A stretch of DNA of 50,134 nt from Brachionus plicatilis (taxonomy: Eukaryota; Rotifera; Eurotatoria; Ploima; Brachionidae): NCBI GenBank assembly GCA_010279815.1, contig QEOQ01000238.1:970552-1020685 (forward strand), in the 5' to 3' direction. The notes under the pieces were generated by a model. That model did not search any database. It saw nothing but the letters and a program-made list of their open reading frames with translations, and was not told the origin of the DNA. Positions 29,041-40,189 of the stretch are shown here, piece after piece. Position numbers and translations under genes: made by a program. Each line of letters begins with the position of its first letter. The first letter of the stretch is position 1.

Positions 29041-30117
29041 TTAAGCTGAAGACTTGGTCTTCAGTCTTTCTGACCTTCTGGGTTGGTCGGGTTGGCTAGT
29101 CGGTTGTTTGTCGGCTTGTTCTTCGGCTCTCATCCTCGACTCTTCTTTCGCCGGTCGTCCGACCCTTCTCTTGCCAGTTTGGTTGCTGGCTGTTGCAGCT
29201 GGAATGGCTTGGTGTGTTAGTGGTGACGTGTGTGTGTCAATGGATGGAGTTAGTGGTGTGGTAACCTGGGCTTTGTTTGATGGTATTTCTGAGTCATCAA
29301 CTGAATAGTATGGCTTGAAGAAGCTGGAATTACGGGTGACTATGTGTCCATTTCGACTCGCTGTGACCATGGTGCCTTTCATGTCTGTCACGGTATAGGG
29401 TTCTGGGTCCCATCTTGAGTCTGATTTCTTGGTTTGTTCTGTCTTTACCAAGACTCTCACTCCGACTTCGATTTGTGGCTAACGGACCCTCATACGCTCA
29501 TCATATTCCCTTTTCATTCTCTCTTTTGCTTTGCGGTCGTTCGCTCTAGCAAGATCGTGGAGTTTCTTTATTTCGTTAAAGTCGAGCTTTACGATCTCTT
29601 GAATGCCGGACGTTCGTGCGTGCAAGAATAAGAGTCTGGAAGGTGCTACTCCGGTCGTGGTGTGTGGTGTTTCTCTATACGTTCTTAGGAAACACTCTAG
29701 CTCTAAGTCTTTGTTTTTGCCGGCTAGTGCTGCTGCTTTTACCACTTTACCTAGGTTCTTCATGAAGCTCTCAACTTCACCGTTTGCTCTTGGCCATCTT
29801 GGTGTTATGCGTTGATGCGTAAAACCCATTTGCTTGGCGTATTCGGCGAATTGGTAGGACTGGAATGGAGGACCGTTGACAGTTTTGTAGTTGATTGGCC
29901 ATCCTAGGACTCCGTTGAGTCTGTCTAGAGCTTTTTTGACTTGGGCGAATGATGTTGTCATGATTTTATTTATGGCGACCCATCTACTATAGCTGTCGTG
30001 GTTGACAAAGTAGTAGGAGCCGTCTGCCATTGGGCCGTAGAAGTCTGCACTGACTTCCTGCCATGGTCCGTCAGGCATTTCAGATGGTACTAGAGGTGCA
30101 AACTCAGTTTTGTTCAT
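29041..30117 (-). pseudogene. GC-rich Ty3/gypsy element: integrase core and C-terminus
   Basis: The minus frame at 30117-29479 holds the integrase core: WQEVSADFYGPMADGSYYF (first Asp), INYKTVNGPPFQSYQFAEYA (the second catalytic Asp of the usual DNGPPF is Val-Asn here, so it is lost), and RANGEVESFMKNLGK (Glu present). A TAG at 29476-29478 interrupts. The frame then continues with VGVRVLVKTEQTKKSDSRWD and a basic tail (GKRRVGRPAKEESR, RRSERLKTKS) to the stop at 29041. Base composition is near 50% G+C, unlike the AT-rich surroundings. Inactive. Confidence 0.85.
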
Positions 30118-30118
30118 T

Positions 30119-30215
30119 AATGTTGAAACAAACCATTACTTAATTCAAACCATTACCATTACTTAATTTTTGTGGAGTGGCTGTGGTTTCGGCCATATAC
30201 TTGTTTGTAATGGTA
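30119..30215. repeat. Scrambled filler copied from 30877-30975
   Basis: Three patches match the nearby RNase H region. TGTTGAAACAAACCATTAC is the inverse of 30894-30912. GTGGAGTGGCTGTGG copies 30955-30970. GGCCATATACTTGTTTGTAA copies 30879-30898. Between them CCATTA/ACTTAAT is repeated in short steps. It replaces the end of the integrase zinc finger. Confidence 0.75.
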
Positions 30216-30725
30216 TGATGCAAAACTTGATTGTGACCTCTACCATTCGGTCTATGTTTGGGAACCATACTTTAGAGCGTAGCAGGGCCTTTGTCTTGAC
30301 AATGCCTTGGTGCCCTTGGTGCGCAGGCTGTTTGGAATGATGATGCAGCTTCCTTTTAGCACTACGCCGTTTTCTGTTTGATATATTAGTTCGCAATCTT
30401 GGCATAGACGCTAAGTTGTGACGGAATTTTGCGGTTCGTCTGTGCTAGCCATGCTTTCAATGACTGGAGTTCATTGTCTGAGTTTGTCTCGGAAATGATT
30501 TCTTTCATTGAATTAGCGTATGGTCTGGCGCATTCAGCTACCAGGTTGACGTAGTTTTCATTTTGCTCATCTTGGTTTGACTGATTGCATAGTACTGGGT
30601 GGCGTGAGAAGAAGTCGGCTACATTCGTGCTACCAGGCTTGTGGATTATTTGAAAGTCAAACTGAGTGAGTCTCAACTTTTCACGTGACCACACGGCTGC
30701 GAGTGCTTCTTTTTCACACTGGCTT
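30180..30725 (-). pseudogene. GC-rich Ty3/gypsy element: RNase H end and integrase zinc finger
   Basis: From 30725 down: EKEALAAVWSREKLRLTQFD, FQIIHKPGSTNVADFFSRHP (the end of RNase H, with the GxxNxADxLSR motif), then a linker. The H2C2 start follows around 30340-30220 (AHQGHQGIVKTKALLRSKVW, then FPNIDRMVEVTIKFC). The second Cys of H2C2 is replaced by the filler at 30119-30215. Two frame changes are needed across this stretch. Confidence 0.8.
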
Positions 30726-32790
30726 TATCTCCGTTCGGGACCACTGAGCAGTCTTGAGGCGAAGCAGACGATTTTGACCTCATTTTTGTCCTTTGGGTTT
30801 CTTTGCTGCAACACTGCACCTAGACCAACTGGACTTGCGTCTACTATCAGTTCAGTGTGCCATTCCTTGTTGAAATAGGCCATATACTTGTTTGTAATGG
30901 TTTGTTTCAACTTGTGGAGTGCCGAATCATGCTCATCAGTCCATTCCCATATGTGGTGGAGTGGCTGTGGAGTGGCTTCTCTTAAGGCTTGACACTTATC
31001 GTCTGTGACTCCACGGTCTTCGAGTCGCTCGAGTACTTTCATCAGCGTTTCGTCGTGTTCGGCGTCAGTTTTTCCGAATATGAGTATGTCGTCGGTCATG
31101 TTTGTTTGACCTGTGATGTCTTCCAGCATCTTGCGGATCGCCTCTGTGAACTCTTCGGATGCACTTGATATGCCCATATGAAGTCGCTTATACCTGTAAA
31201 GTCCACAGTGGGTAGTGATTGTGGTAAGGTGTCTTGATTCTTTGGCCAGCTTCAACTGGTGAAAGGCTTTTCTTATGTCGAGTTTGGAGAATTTGACTGA
31301 CCCGCATACGAGGTAGATCAAGTCTTCTAGTGACTTGGTTGGGTGCCTTGTGCGGCGTAGAGCCTTATTAATCGGTCGGGCATCACATGTGAGCCTGATG
31401 TCAATCTGATCGGTTGGAGCCATGCTTTTGTGCTTCTTGTCACCTTTTGGCACCACCACCAGATTCGATATCCAGGGCGTCGGGCCCATCGATGAGTTGA
31501 CTTTTTCCAGTATGCCTTCGTCTACTTGCTTCTCCAGTTCTCTCTTGACTGAGTCTTGTAGATGTATCGCTACTGGCCTAAGTTTTTGTTTGATCGGCCT
31601 AGCTTCTGGGTCAACGTCCAGCTTGACCTCGGTTCCGGTTATGCAGCCCATTGTTTCAGAGAATAGTTTTGGAAACTTTTTCTTGACTCTTTCTTTGAAT
31701 TCATTGGTGCTTTTTGTATCGGTAACTGAATTGAGTATTTGGACGACACCTAGAGAGACCGCTGTTCTATAGCCAAGTAGTAGCTCGGCTCTGCCCTTGA
31801 TAACAATGAAACCAGCTTTTGTTGTTGTCTTGACTGTGCTTACGTCGGCTATGAACTGCCCTAGTACTGGTAGCGCTGTACCTGCTGTGTATCCATGGTA
31901 TTCTGTGTTACACTTTTGAAGTGCTGGCCTCCTGTGGATACTATGGTATGTTGGTTCATCTATCACGTTGATGGCCGCGCCTGTGTCTATTAGAAATGAG
32001 AGCCTCGTCTGGTTCATTTCTATCGTCACACGTGGTCCATCGATTGACGTCGGTTCATGCTGGACGGCAAACAGTTCGTACTTTTGATTCTGTTTGTATC
32101 TTAGGTACTCAGCGTACTCTGAGCTATCTATTGTGTACTGCTCGTCCATGTGCGTGATTTGTCTGATTGACTTTTTGGCTTTTGACTCTGACCTTTCTGC
32201 TTTGGGACTCCGACACACTGATGCAAAGTGGTTTAGCTTGCCACAGTTTAGACAGGATTTGTCAAACGCTTTGCATGTTTCTTTGTTTTGGCAGTTCCCA
32301 CCGCACCATCCGCATTGTTCCTTCTTACCAAAACCAGTTCTGCCGTAACTGTTCTTGGGTTTGTTGGGTTTTCTGGATCGGTCTTGCGCGTACATAATCG
32401 ACGATGCCGCCGTCGGGTTCGTGAGCATGTTCATGTTTTGCACTGAGCTCTCGAATCCTTGTGCGCTCTCGATCGCATTGGCCAGGGTCAAGTTGTTCGA
32501 CCTACAGCATTTCTCCTGAAATGCAGGCATGTTCGAAACGGCCACGAATTGGGAGAGGACGTTGCGCTCGAGCGCCTCCCCAAACTTGCAGTGTATTGCT
32601 TGCTGGCGGAGCCTCATTACGTAGTCGTGGACTGGCTCGCCTTCTCTTCTCTTCATGTGGCGGAATTTCTGCTTCTCAGCAAATTCCGATCGCTGGGCCG
32701 TGAAGTGGTCGGTCATCAGTTTGTAGGCCTGATCATGTGTCTCGTTGTCATCTCAGCTCCGGATGCTCTTGTAAATCTCATATTTATCCA
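30725..32790 (-). pseudogene. GC-rich Ty3/gypsy element: gag, protease, RT and RNase H start
   Basis: A 663-codon minus frame covers gag (RREGEPVHDYVMRLRQQAIH), two knuckles (CGWCGGNCQNKETC; CLNCGKLNHFASVC), and protease (SFLIDTGAAINVID). RT follows with VVVPKGDKKHKS, IRLTCDARPINKAL, KFSKLDIRKAFHQLKL, GISSASEEFTEAIRKML and NMTDDILIFGKT, where DD is kept. RNase H starts ELIVDASPVGLGAVL. Between DRGVTDDKCQALREATPQP and the WEWTDEHDSALHKLK block, the usual RT thumb/connection of about 70-80 residues is missing, so there is an internal deletion. Upstream of 32716 gag is interrupted by a stop. The 5' LTR is absent; at about 32775-32800 the sequence changes to another element. Confidence 0.85.
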
Positions 32791-33760
32791 TTCTATGGTC
32801 TAAAATTTTTTCGACTTCAAATACAACATTTTTAGTTTCCCCGTTGTTTTTAACGTTGTCAAATTTTAATCGCTGCCGTGGGAAGGTATCTGTTAATACA
32901 TTTTTTATGCATTTTCCACGATATAATTGTCATTTTTCGTCAGACCTATTACAGTAAACGGACCACGGTATTTCGGGTGAAGCTTATTTTGTATGCCTGG
33001 TATACTAATCCATACCTTAGTTCCTATTGGAATTTTTTTCCTCAGTAATTGGTCTTATTTTGTTTTGGGCTTTAACTTGCTTATTCTTGCCTTTTTCGAT
33101 GTTACGAAGTGCTTCTTGATAAGATTTTTCCATCAAAAATTTTATCTCCAAGACTCGTTCTTCCAGTGCGTTTTGTTTAAACTCTGAATCAATAGAAGAC
33201 CAGTTCCTAAATCCGTTCATTTTACTTCCGAACATTAACTCGAATGGAGAGAATAATGTTGATGTATGGACTCTAGTTCTATATGCTAGCAACACATACG
33301 GTATCCTTTTTGGCCAGTCTTCAGTATTCTGTTCACAATGTTGCCTTAAACATTTAACGAATTCTCCATTAAATCTCTCAACCTGACCGTTTGTCCTAGG
33401 ATGGTATGCTGATTTAACAACATGCTCAGCGCCAATTCTTTTATTAAGATTATCTACGATAGTGTTGTTAAACTCTGTCCCCTGATCTGAAAGAAAAACC
33501 TTAGGAGAACCAAACAAGCGTATAAATTTCCATAGGTGATAAGCAATTTCAATAGCTGTTTTACTTTTAATAGGTTCTACGTATGGATATTCGGTAAGGT
33601 ATTCGCTAATTACCATAACTCCGAGAAATCCTTCCTCAGTTAACGGTAGGCCGAACACAAGATCAATAGCTATTCTATCGAAAATGCTTTTAATATTTAG
33701 TGTTTTGGCCGGATGCTCTTTTAAAGCTATCAGATTATTTCGTTTGCAAATATCACATAC
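32790..33760 (-). pseudogene. AT-rich Ty3/gypsy element: integrase core and C-terminus
   Basis: Minus strand. Zinc-finger end and core start (VCDICKRNNLIALKEHPAKT; the first catalytic Asp in FDRIAIDLVFGLPL) precede the frame 33658-33017. That frame has SPKVFLSDQGTEFNNTIVDN (second Asp), HPRTNGQVERFNGEFVKCLR (Glu) and VLLAYRTRVHTSTLFSPFEL. It ends in a basic tail. After stops the C-terminal domain resumes (VFEVEKILDHRM near 32800), as at the start of a chromodomain-type tail. It then meets the gag of the GC-rich element. All three catalytic residues are present, but frames are broken. Confidence 0.85.
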
Positions 33761-34610
33761 CTAAATATATTGTTCGAAGTCTCTGTCAATGTTTTTCCAA
33801 AAATATTCTTCCCTTATCCTTTTAACTGTTGTTTCTTTTTGAAAGTGTCCCAATACATGAGATTTCTCAATAATTTTTGTTCTTAAATCTGGTTTCGGAA
33901 CAATCAGTGCACACCCTTTTTTGTCAAAGTAAAAAATTAAATTTTCCTTTAGATCATACATATAGCGTGAAGCTTGACTCTCTACTCGTTTTACTTGCTT
34001 GGTTGACAATCCCGGAGAGTGTTTGCCATTCTTAAGAAAATTTAAAAGTGGTTCATCTATGTAAACGTCAAGAATTTTTCTTGAGTCTTCATCACACATA
34101 ATTGTATTCCTCTCACATAAGGTTCTGCATGATAGTACTGGTCTACTAATAGCATCAGCATTCCCATGTTTAGCTCCTTTTCTATATATAATATTAAAGT
34201 CGTATGTTTGTAAGAAAATAGACCATCTAGCTAGTCTCCCACTTGGTTCTTTAACTGATATTAACCATTTTAAGGCAATATGATCAGTAACGACGTCAAA
34301 TTTTTGTCCATACAGAAATGTATGATTATTCTTTATTACCCACACGAGAACCAAACATTCGCGTTCTGTAACGCTATAATTTTTCTCAGCACCTTTAAGG
34401 AGTTTTGAAGAATATGAACACACATACTCTTTACCACTGTCATCCATTTGAGACAGGATAGCTCCCAAAGCATATCCTGATGCATCTGTGTGCAAAATAA
34501 ATTTCTTCTTGAAATCAGGTTGTCTTAGTATTGGTTCAGATGTAAGAGTTTCTTTAAGGGTGTTAAAGACTTTTTCCTGTTCGACTTCCCATTTGAATTT
34601 AAAATCTTTT
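33761..34610 (-). pseudogene. AT-rich Ty3/gypsy element: RNase H and integrase zinc finger
   Basis: The frame at 34495-33761 starts in RNase H: LHTDASGYALGAILSQMDDS (Asp), YSVTERECLVLVWVIKNN (Glu), FDVVTDHIALKWLI (Asp) and AKHGNADAISRP. It continues to the H2C2 region (VLGHFQKETTVKRIREEYFW). Upstream to 34610 the RT-connection segment is recognisable (EVEQEKVFNTLKETLTSEPI), until it is interrupted by the MITE at 34615. Confidence 0.85.
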
Positions 34611-34614
34611 TTAA

Positions 34615-35044
34615 CACTAGAACGCCCGATTTTTTTTATACCGTTAACGCCCGGCAGGGGTCTAAAAAACCCCTTATTAAATTAAAATACAAGCAAAAAA
34701 TTAAGCATATTCGCGGAAAATAAGATTTATTTAAGTTAATTATGATTTATTTATGCATTAAATATTTATGTCATTATTATTTTATGCTAAGAATTTATTA
34801 ATTTTAAGCGATAGAAAAAGTAAAATTTTAAAGGGGTTTAAAAAACCCCCTCCGGGCGTTTATGTATATTTTTTTTTTTTTTGACATTAAATTATTATAA
34901 TTTTTAATTTTCAAAAATAAAATAATAATTAAATTCACATTTTTAATTAGGGAAAAAAAATTTTGACAAAACTCCTCTTAGAAAAATTTTTATTGACATT
35001 TTAAAATCAAAAAGGGGTTTAAAAAACCCCCGGGCGTTCTAGTG
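34615..35044. mobile_element. piggyBac-type MITE (TTAA target) inside the Ty3/gypsy element
   Basis: TTAA duplications (34611-34614 and 35045-35048) enclose terminal inverted repeats CACTAGAACGCCCG / CGGGCGTTCTAGTG. Just inside the termini and again in the middle is AGGGGTTTAAAAAACCCC with CGCCCGG: three copies at 34650, 34836 and 35014. An inner pair (TTAACGCCCGG..at 34642 and CCGGGCGTTTA at 34852) suggests a nested or duplicated terminus. No ORF. The interruption falls in the RT-RNase H connection. Confidence 0.9.
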
Positions 35045-35965
35045 TTAAGCAATACATATAAAGGTTGTGAAATTTTAGCGTAGTCCTTTATGAAAACTCT
35101 TTAGTAATTTGTTGCTCCTAAAAACTCTTGAACTTGTTTAAGATTTTGAGGGCGTTTTCTTCCTATAATTGTTGGGGTTTTAAACGGATCCAATTCAATT
35201 GAAGAAGATGTAACTACGTATCCAAGGACTTTGATTTTTCTTGCAAATCAGTGACATTTGTTTGGCTTAATTTTTAATTCATTATCCCGTAATGCTTTCC
35301 AACCAATTTAATATGCTCCTTGTGTTCTCCAATATTTTTTGAATGGACAATGATATCGTCTAAATAAACCTCACAGAATGACATGTTTCAAATATGCGAA
35401 ACATTATTCTACTAAATTTGGGGGGAGCGTCTTTCAAACCAAAAGGTAGTCTTTAAAATTAATAATGTCCATCGGGTGTAGAAAATGCTGTTTTTTCTTT
35501 AGAGTCAGGGTGCATTTCTACTTGCCAGTAGCCCGATATCAAGTCTAAAGTTGAAAAATAAGTTGAACCATTCAGCCTTGATAGAATATCATCGATTCTT
35601 GGTAATGGCCAAGATTCTGTGATTGTTTTTAGATTTAGCTTTCTATAGTCTACAAAAAAGCGTTTACTTCCATCTTTTTTAGGTATTAACACCACAGGTG
35701 AAGACCATGGTGATGTTGAAATTTCAATAATATGATTTTCAAGCATTGTCTTTATCTCTTCTTGTAATATCTCTCTTTCCTTTAAGGATTTTCTATAAGG
35801 TCTAAGAAATATTGGGACTTCGTTTGCTGTTCTAATTACGTGTTTATCGACTTTACTCCTTGTTACATCTTTCATACTCATTGCGAATCTATATTTTATA
35901 TAGTCTAAAGATTCTTTGAAGTATTGATATTCACTGGCATCAATATTATCGGTTGCTTTACTTTA
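35045..35965 (-). pseudogene. AT-rich Ty3/gypsy element: reverse transcriptase
   Basis: The frame at 35881-35459 reads VIRTANEVPIFLRPYRKSLK, SPWSSPVVLIPKKDGSKRFF, VDYRKLNLKTITESWPLPRI and FSTLDLISGYWQVEM (first RT Asp). After a stop, RLPFGLKDAPPKFSRIMF follows. The YxDD block near 35360 is altered (an in-frame TAG, then TISLSIQ). The thumb and connection (SSRVFRSNKLLKSFHKGL and on) are recognisable down to 35048 with several frame changes. The upstream protease and gag end abruptly at about 35965. Inactive. Confidence 0.85.
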
Positions 35966-35969
35966 TTTG

Positions 35970-36570
35970 TAAAGCTAAGTAAAGATTGCAGCCCTACTAG
36001 TTACAAAAACAATTTCTAGCATTTAAGAATAAAAGTTAGATTACATAATTTTTATCGATGATGCAGCTTTAACATTTGATATAATTCATAAAATTGATCA
36101 TCTTAAAGATTTAATTGTCGTTTTATTTTATTTAAAATACTGATCTTGAACTATCATAATTAAGAAAAAATATAACAATGGGCATTAATAAAAGAAGACA
36201 AAAGATAATTTTTTAAAGCCAAAAACAAAATTAGTAAATTGTTAATAGTAAATAATAGAAAATTGAAAAAGTAAATTGGTTTCGATCAGACGTCTATAAG
36301 CCTACAAACCCGCTATATTTCTCTAAAATAAAAATTCTCAATTTTTTTTTCTCTTTTATGAACGCTTACCAATTAAGTTTAAGATTCTAGAAATAATTGT
36401 GAAATAAATAAGTTGATTTTTAACTCATTTGATCTAAGCAAATATCTGTTTTAAAATTCTTTTATAAAAATATTGATAAAAAAAATTTTTTCAATTGTTT
36501 ATTATTACAGGAAAATATTTCTGTTAAGTCAATTTTAATTCAGAAATAAAATTTTAAGCAAAAATAAAGG
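35970..36570. other. AT-rich non-coding stretch
   Basis: No supported exon. A short frame near 36045-36120 (FIDDAALTFDIIHKIDHLKD) looks protein-like and may belong with the fragment at 36577, but splice sites are not convincing. Confidence 0.4.
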
Positions 36571-36576
36571 AGAATT

Positions 36577-36822
36577 TTTTGAAAAAGTTAACTTCTGGTG
36601 ATGCTGGTTTAGTAGAATTATTTTATGAAAATTTTTGTATAAGAAAGGTGAAAGATTTGGAAAAATGCGCTACCAACTTAATGAGAAATTGTTTAACAGC
36701 ACATGCTGATAAGGGAAGATAAGGCAAGCTATAATAGAATTGTCTAGTGAAAATATTTTAAAAGACGAGCCCAACAAAATAAGGCATGTTGAATTTTATG
36801 ATCAAAACTTAATATCAAATTG
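36577..36822 (+). pseudogene. Exon fragment of an unrecognised protein
   Basis: The plus strand reads LTSGDAGLVELFYENFCIRK, VKDLEKCATNLMRNCLTAHA. After a one-base shift near 36715 it continues RQAIIELSSENILKDEPNKI, RHVEFYDQN to a TGA. Three Cys and the helical pattern suggest a small secreted or regulatory domain. The family is unknown, and the indel suggests decay. Confidence 0.35.
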
Positions 36823-36839
36823 ATCATTTTATATTTAAA

Positions 36840-38700
36840 AATAAATTTCCTGAAGAATTAGGTAGAATTTTATAAAATTCTTGATGGAACATTGATTAAC
36901 ATAGTTTGTTAAATTAAAATTTCAAAAAAAAAAAATTTTAAATTAATAGTATGTTCAAAATTAACTAAAATGATCGATTATTTTTGATTTTTCAGTAAAG
37001 TTAATAATGCAAATAAATAAATTTTTTTCTTAACATAAAATATTATTTGGTTTTTTAATCAAATTTCTTTGCGAAGTTAAGTTTTTTGTCTTTCGGATTT
37101 TGTACTCTTTTAAATTCTAAAAATCGATTATTAATTCATTTATTTTATGATCAACTTAAAATAATTTTTTGAGACTGTAGCATAATATGTTAAATCATTA
37201 TCAATAAAAAAAAATCATTTAGTTAATTTAAGAAATTTTTATGCTCTCTTTTTAATTGAGCATTTGATCATTTGATCATAAACTTCAACATGCCTCAAAA
37301 TTGCTAAAAATATAGATTTTTGGATATTCTTTTTTTGACCAAATTAACTTAATTTTAGATGATTTTATATAAATTTCGATATAATCTCGTAATTTTTTAT
37401 ACTGATAATTTTAGGTAAATTTTCTATAAATTACTAGATATATCTAAAATTATATTAAAACCAAAAATCTTGGCAATACTATAATAATACATTAATTAAA
37501 ATAGAACATAATTTAAAAAAATTTTTTTTTAAATACTTAAGAGTTTAATTTTGTTTTAGTCGCTTTTGGCTAATTGAATTCTTAAAATAATTTTAAATAT
37601 CCTTAAATCAGAGAAAAACCGTTCAGCGTTTGCATTTAAAAAAGAAAGATGAATTTTAAATAAAGTAAAAATTTCACTCAGAGACTTGCTTATATCATTA
37701 TTATTATTATTAATTTCAGTTTAAAAATAAAAATATCCAGTCAATTTTGCATTCTTTTTCTTAGTTTAGACACATGATTTTATGGAGAGAGAAGTCGGGA
37801 ACTTTTTTTCGCAGAAGAGTATATTATTTTAATGCAAAAATAGTATCTCTGCATTATTTCTATTAGGAAATATCAATTTATTTAATGGTTTTAGTTCTAT
37901 TTGATCATTTGAACATCAAAAATTGATCATTAACTTCAAATTGCTAAAATTAAGACTTTTTTATAAAAAAGAAGTTTTTAAAGGGGTGATTAAGACTTTA
38001 TCGAGCTATTCTCTTTAGATTTGGTCAAAAATGTCAAAGTAAAAATCAGATTTTAGTCCAAAAATAAAAGTCAGATTTGCCTTAGACAATAAATAAAGTC
38101 AAATAAAAATTCTGACTAAAAAATTCTAAAAGTTTAGAATTAATTTGGTTTAGTATTATCAACATTTTAATAATTTTTTTCAAAGAAATTTCATTTTTTA
38201 AAAGGGACTAATAAAATGAATGAAAATAAATGAAGCATAAATGAAACTAATAGTTTCTTTTTTCAAAAGTATTTTTAGTATCGGTTTCGATACCTGATAC
38301 CATCAAAATAAATAATTCTGACATCATTATTTAAAAAACTAAAACAATGAAATATTTTTATTTAATTTTTGAATATTTTAAAAAAATTTTTAAATGTAAA
38401 ATGCACATTATTGATTGTTTAAATTGTATAAAAGTCTTGTATAAAAGAATCCAAATGTTTTTTTAAACATTTTCTTATTTTAATGTTGTTTCAATCAGAT
38501 TGTCACTTTAGCTCTAAAAAATATAAAAATTCAAATTTATAGTCATTTTAGAGTCATTTTTCTCTAATTTTTATCTTAAATTATCAAATAAATTACAAAA
38601 AAAAGATTTTTTTAATCAAAAGATAACATTCTTTCCAATATTCTAGCAATGCAAACCATAGCTATCATCTAAAAAATTTTGCTTCTGACTTTAATTAAGA
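36840..38700. other. AT-rich intergenic region with a dispersed TTGATCATTTGA motif
   Basis: No exon is seen. A short repeat, CATCAAAAATTGATCATWAA, occurs near 37912 and also at 2853. A related TTGATCATTTGATCATAAAC is at 37264. Confidence 0.45.
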
Positions 38701-38724
38701 TTTTGAAATAAAATAAAATAAAAA

Positions 38725-40128
38725 TTAAATCCAAATTCGACAAGAAAAGACTATGAGACTAGTTACAAGACATAAAGAAATAAAGAAATAAAGAAATGTT
38801 ATCAGGCCAAACAAGATAGTGAAGTTGAATTGTGCTATATGTAAATAATGATTAGAGATAATTTTAGTGCCACATGGTGCTTGAATGTTCGATGTATGAT
38901 CACATTTCAAAGTAATCATATTAAATTTTAGTCCATTGGAACATTTGCTTGTCTTGACTGTTTTTAAATTTTCACATTTAAAAAAATCCACACAATCATT
39001 CTTAATATTTGGATAATATCCGTCCGGTCTTGAGCTACACAAGTTTTTTTCGCGTTCCTTTATCTTTTCATAAATGAAACTAATATCATAAATATCAGGT
39101 GGACCTTGATTATATCCGGCAATTAAATTTTCACGTTCAATTAAAAGTGAGAAAACAACTTGTTCAGCATAAATGGTAATTCTTAATATTCCACTATTTG
39201 TATTCCAAATTCGAATTGTTTCATCCTGTGATCCACTTGCCAAGTCGCCATTTGTGAGCACTGCAAGGCACAATATATCATTAGAATGGCCATTTAGAGT
39301 ATTTTTCAAATTAAAATTATTTTTATTCCAAATTTTGATTGTTTTATCACCTGATCCACTTGCTAAGTCACCATTCTTAAGTATTGCTAGTGAATAAACT
39401 TTATTTGAATGACCACTCAGAGTTTTATTTAAGTGTAAATACTTATCGAATTGACTGCTCAGAATATAATTTAAACTTTCAAAATTTGTATTCCAAATTT
39501 TAATTAAACTATCATTATATCCGGCTGCCAAATGACCATTTTGGAGCACTGCAAGGCACAAAACTCGTCCAGTATGATCGGACAGAGTAAATTTTGCTTT
39601 TTTTTCATTTGGATTCCAAAATTTAATTGTTGTATCAGCTGATCCACTTGCTAATAAACCATTCATAAGTACTGCTAGTGAAGTAACTGGACCAACATGA
39701 CCAATTAGAATATTTTTTAGTTTTCCATCATTTGGATTCCAAATTTTAATTGTTTTATCTTGTGATGCACTTGCCAAGTCGCCATTTTGGAGCACTGCAA
39801 GGCACCAAATCCTATCAGAATGACCATCAAGAATCCTTTCAATCCATTCTTCAATTGGATTGATAATATAAATTTTTTTCTCATCTACTTCTGCTCTAAA
39901 TTTATTTTTAAGTAGAGCTAGAGAATTGCCTGGATGTTTATCCATTTCATAAATCCCTTTAGTTCTTTTCCAAATTCTAAATGAACGATCATTTGATTTA
40001 CTTGCTAAATCATTATTGAGCGACTTTTGTCCTCTTGAATGACGTAAAAGGATCATTCCTCCTCCACAATAGCAATTGGAGATCACAATTGCCAAAATTT
40101 GATAAAATATAATATAATTTGTTTCCAT
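38725..40128 (-). CDS. Extracellular WD40-repeat protein with chitin-binding (CBM14) domain and C-terminal anchor
   Basis: The frame is open from 40185, but the Met at 40128 begins a good signal peptide (METNYIIFYQILAIVISNCY), so I prefer that start (467 aa). About seven WD40 blades follow: a worn first one (NNDLASKSNDRSFRIWKRTK), then DGHSDRIWCLAVLQNGDLAS, GHVGPVTSLAVLMNGLLASG and GHSNDILCLAVLTNGDLASG, each ending IKIWN-type. Next comes a peritrophin-A/CBM14 module with six Cys: CSSRPDGYYPNIKNDC, DFFKCENL, SKCSNGLKFNMITLKC and APCG. The end is a long hydrophobic segment (FNFTILFGLITFLYFFISLC), a membrane anchor or GPI signal. Several blades are nearly identical to each other, which suggests repeat conversion. 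A secreted propeller joined to a chitin-binding module is unusual. Confidence 0.8.
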   Translation of the reverse strand: METNYIIFYQILAIVISNCYCGGGMILLRHSRGQKSLNNDLASKSNDRSFRIWKRTKGIYEMDKHPGNSLALLKNKFRAEVDEKKIYIINPIEEWIERILDGHSDRIWCLAVLQNGDLASASQDKTIKIWNPNDGKLKNILIGHVGPVTSLAVLMNGLLASGSADTTIKFWNPNEKKAKFTLSDHTGRVLCLAVLQNGHLAAGYNDSLIKIWNTNFESLNYILSSQFDKYLHLNKTLSGHSNKVYSLAILKNGDLASGSGDKTIKIWNKNNFNLKNTLNGHSNDILCLAVLTNGDLASGSQDETIRIWNTNSGILRITIYAEQVVFSLLIERENLIAGYNQGPPDIYDISFIYEKIKEREKNLCSSRPDGYYPNIKNDCVDFFKCENLKTVKTSKCSNGLKFNMITLKCDHTSNIQAPCGTKIISNHYLHIAQFNFTILFGLITFLYFFISLCLVTSLIVFSCRIWI

Positions 40129-40189
40129 TTGGCATAAAATTTTTATTAATATTGAATTTTGTGAGCTCTTAATAATGAACTCCATTTAT

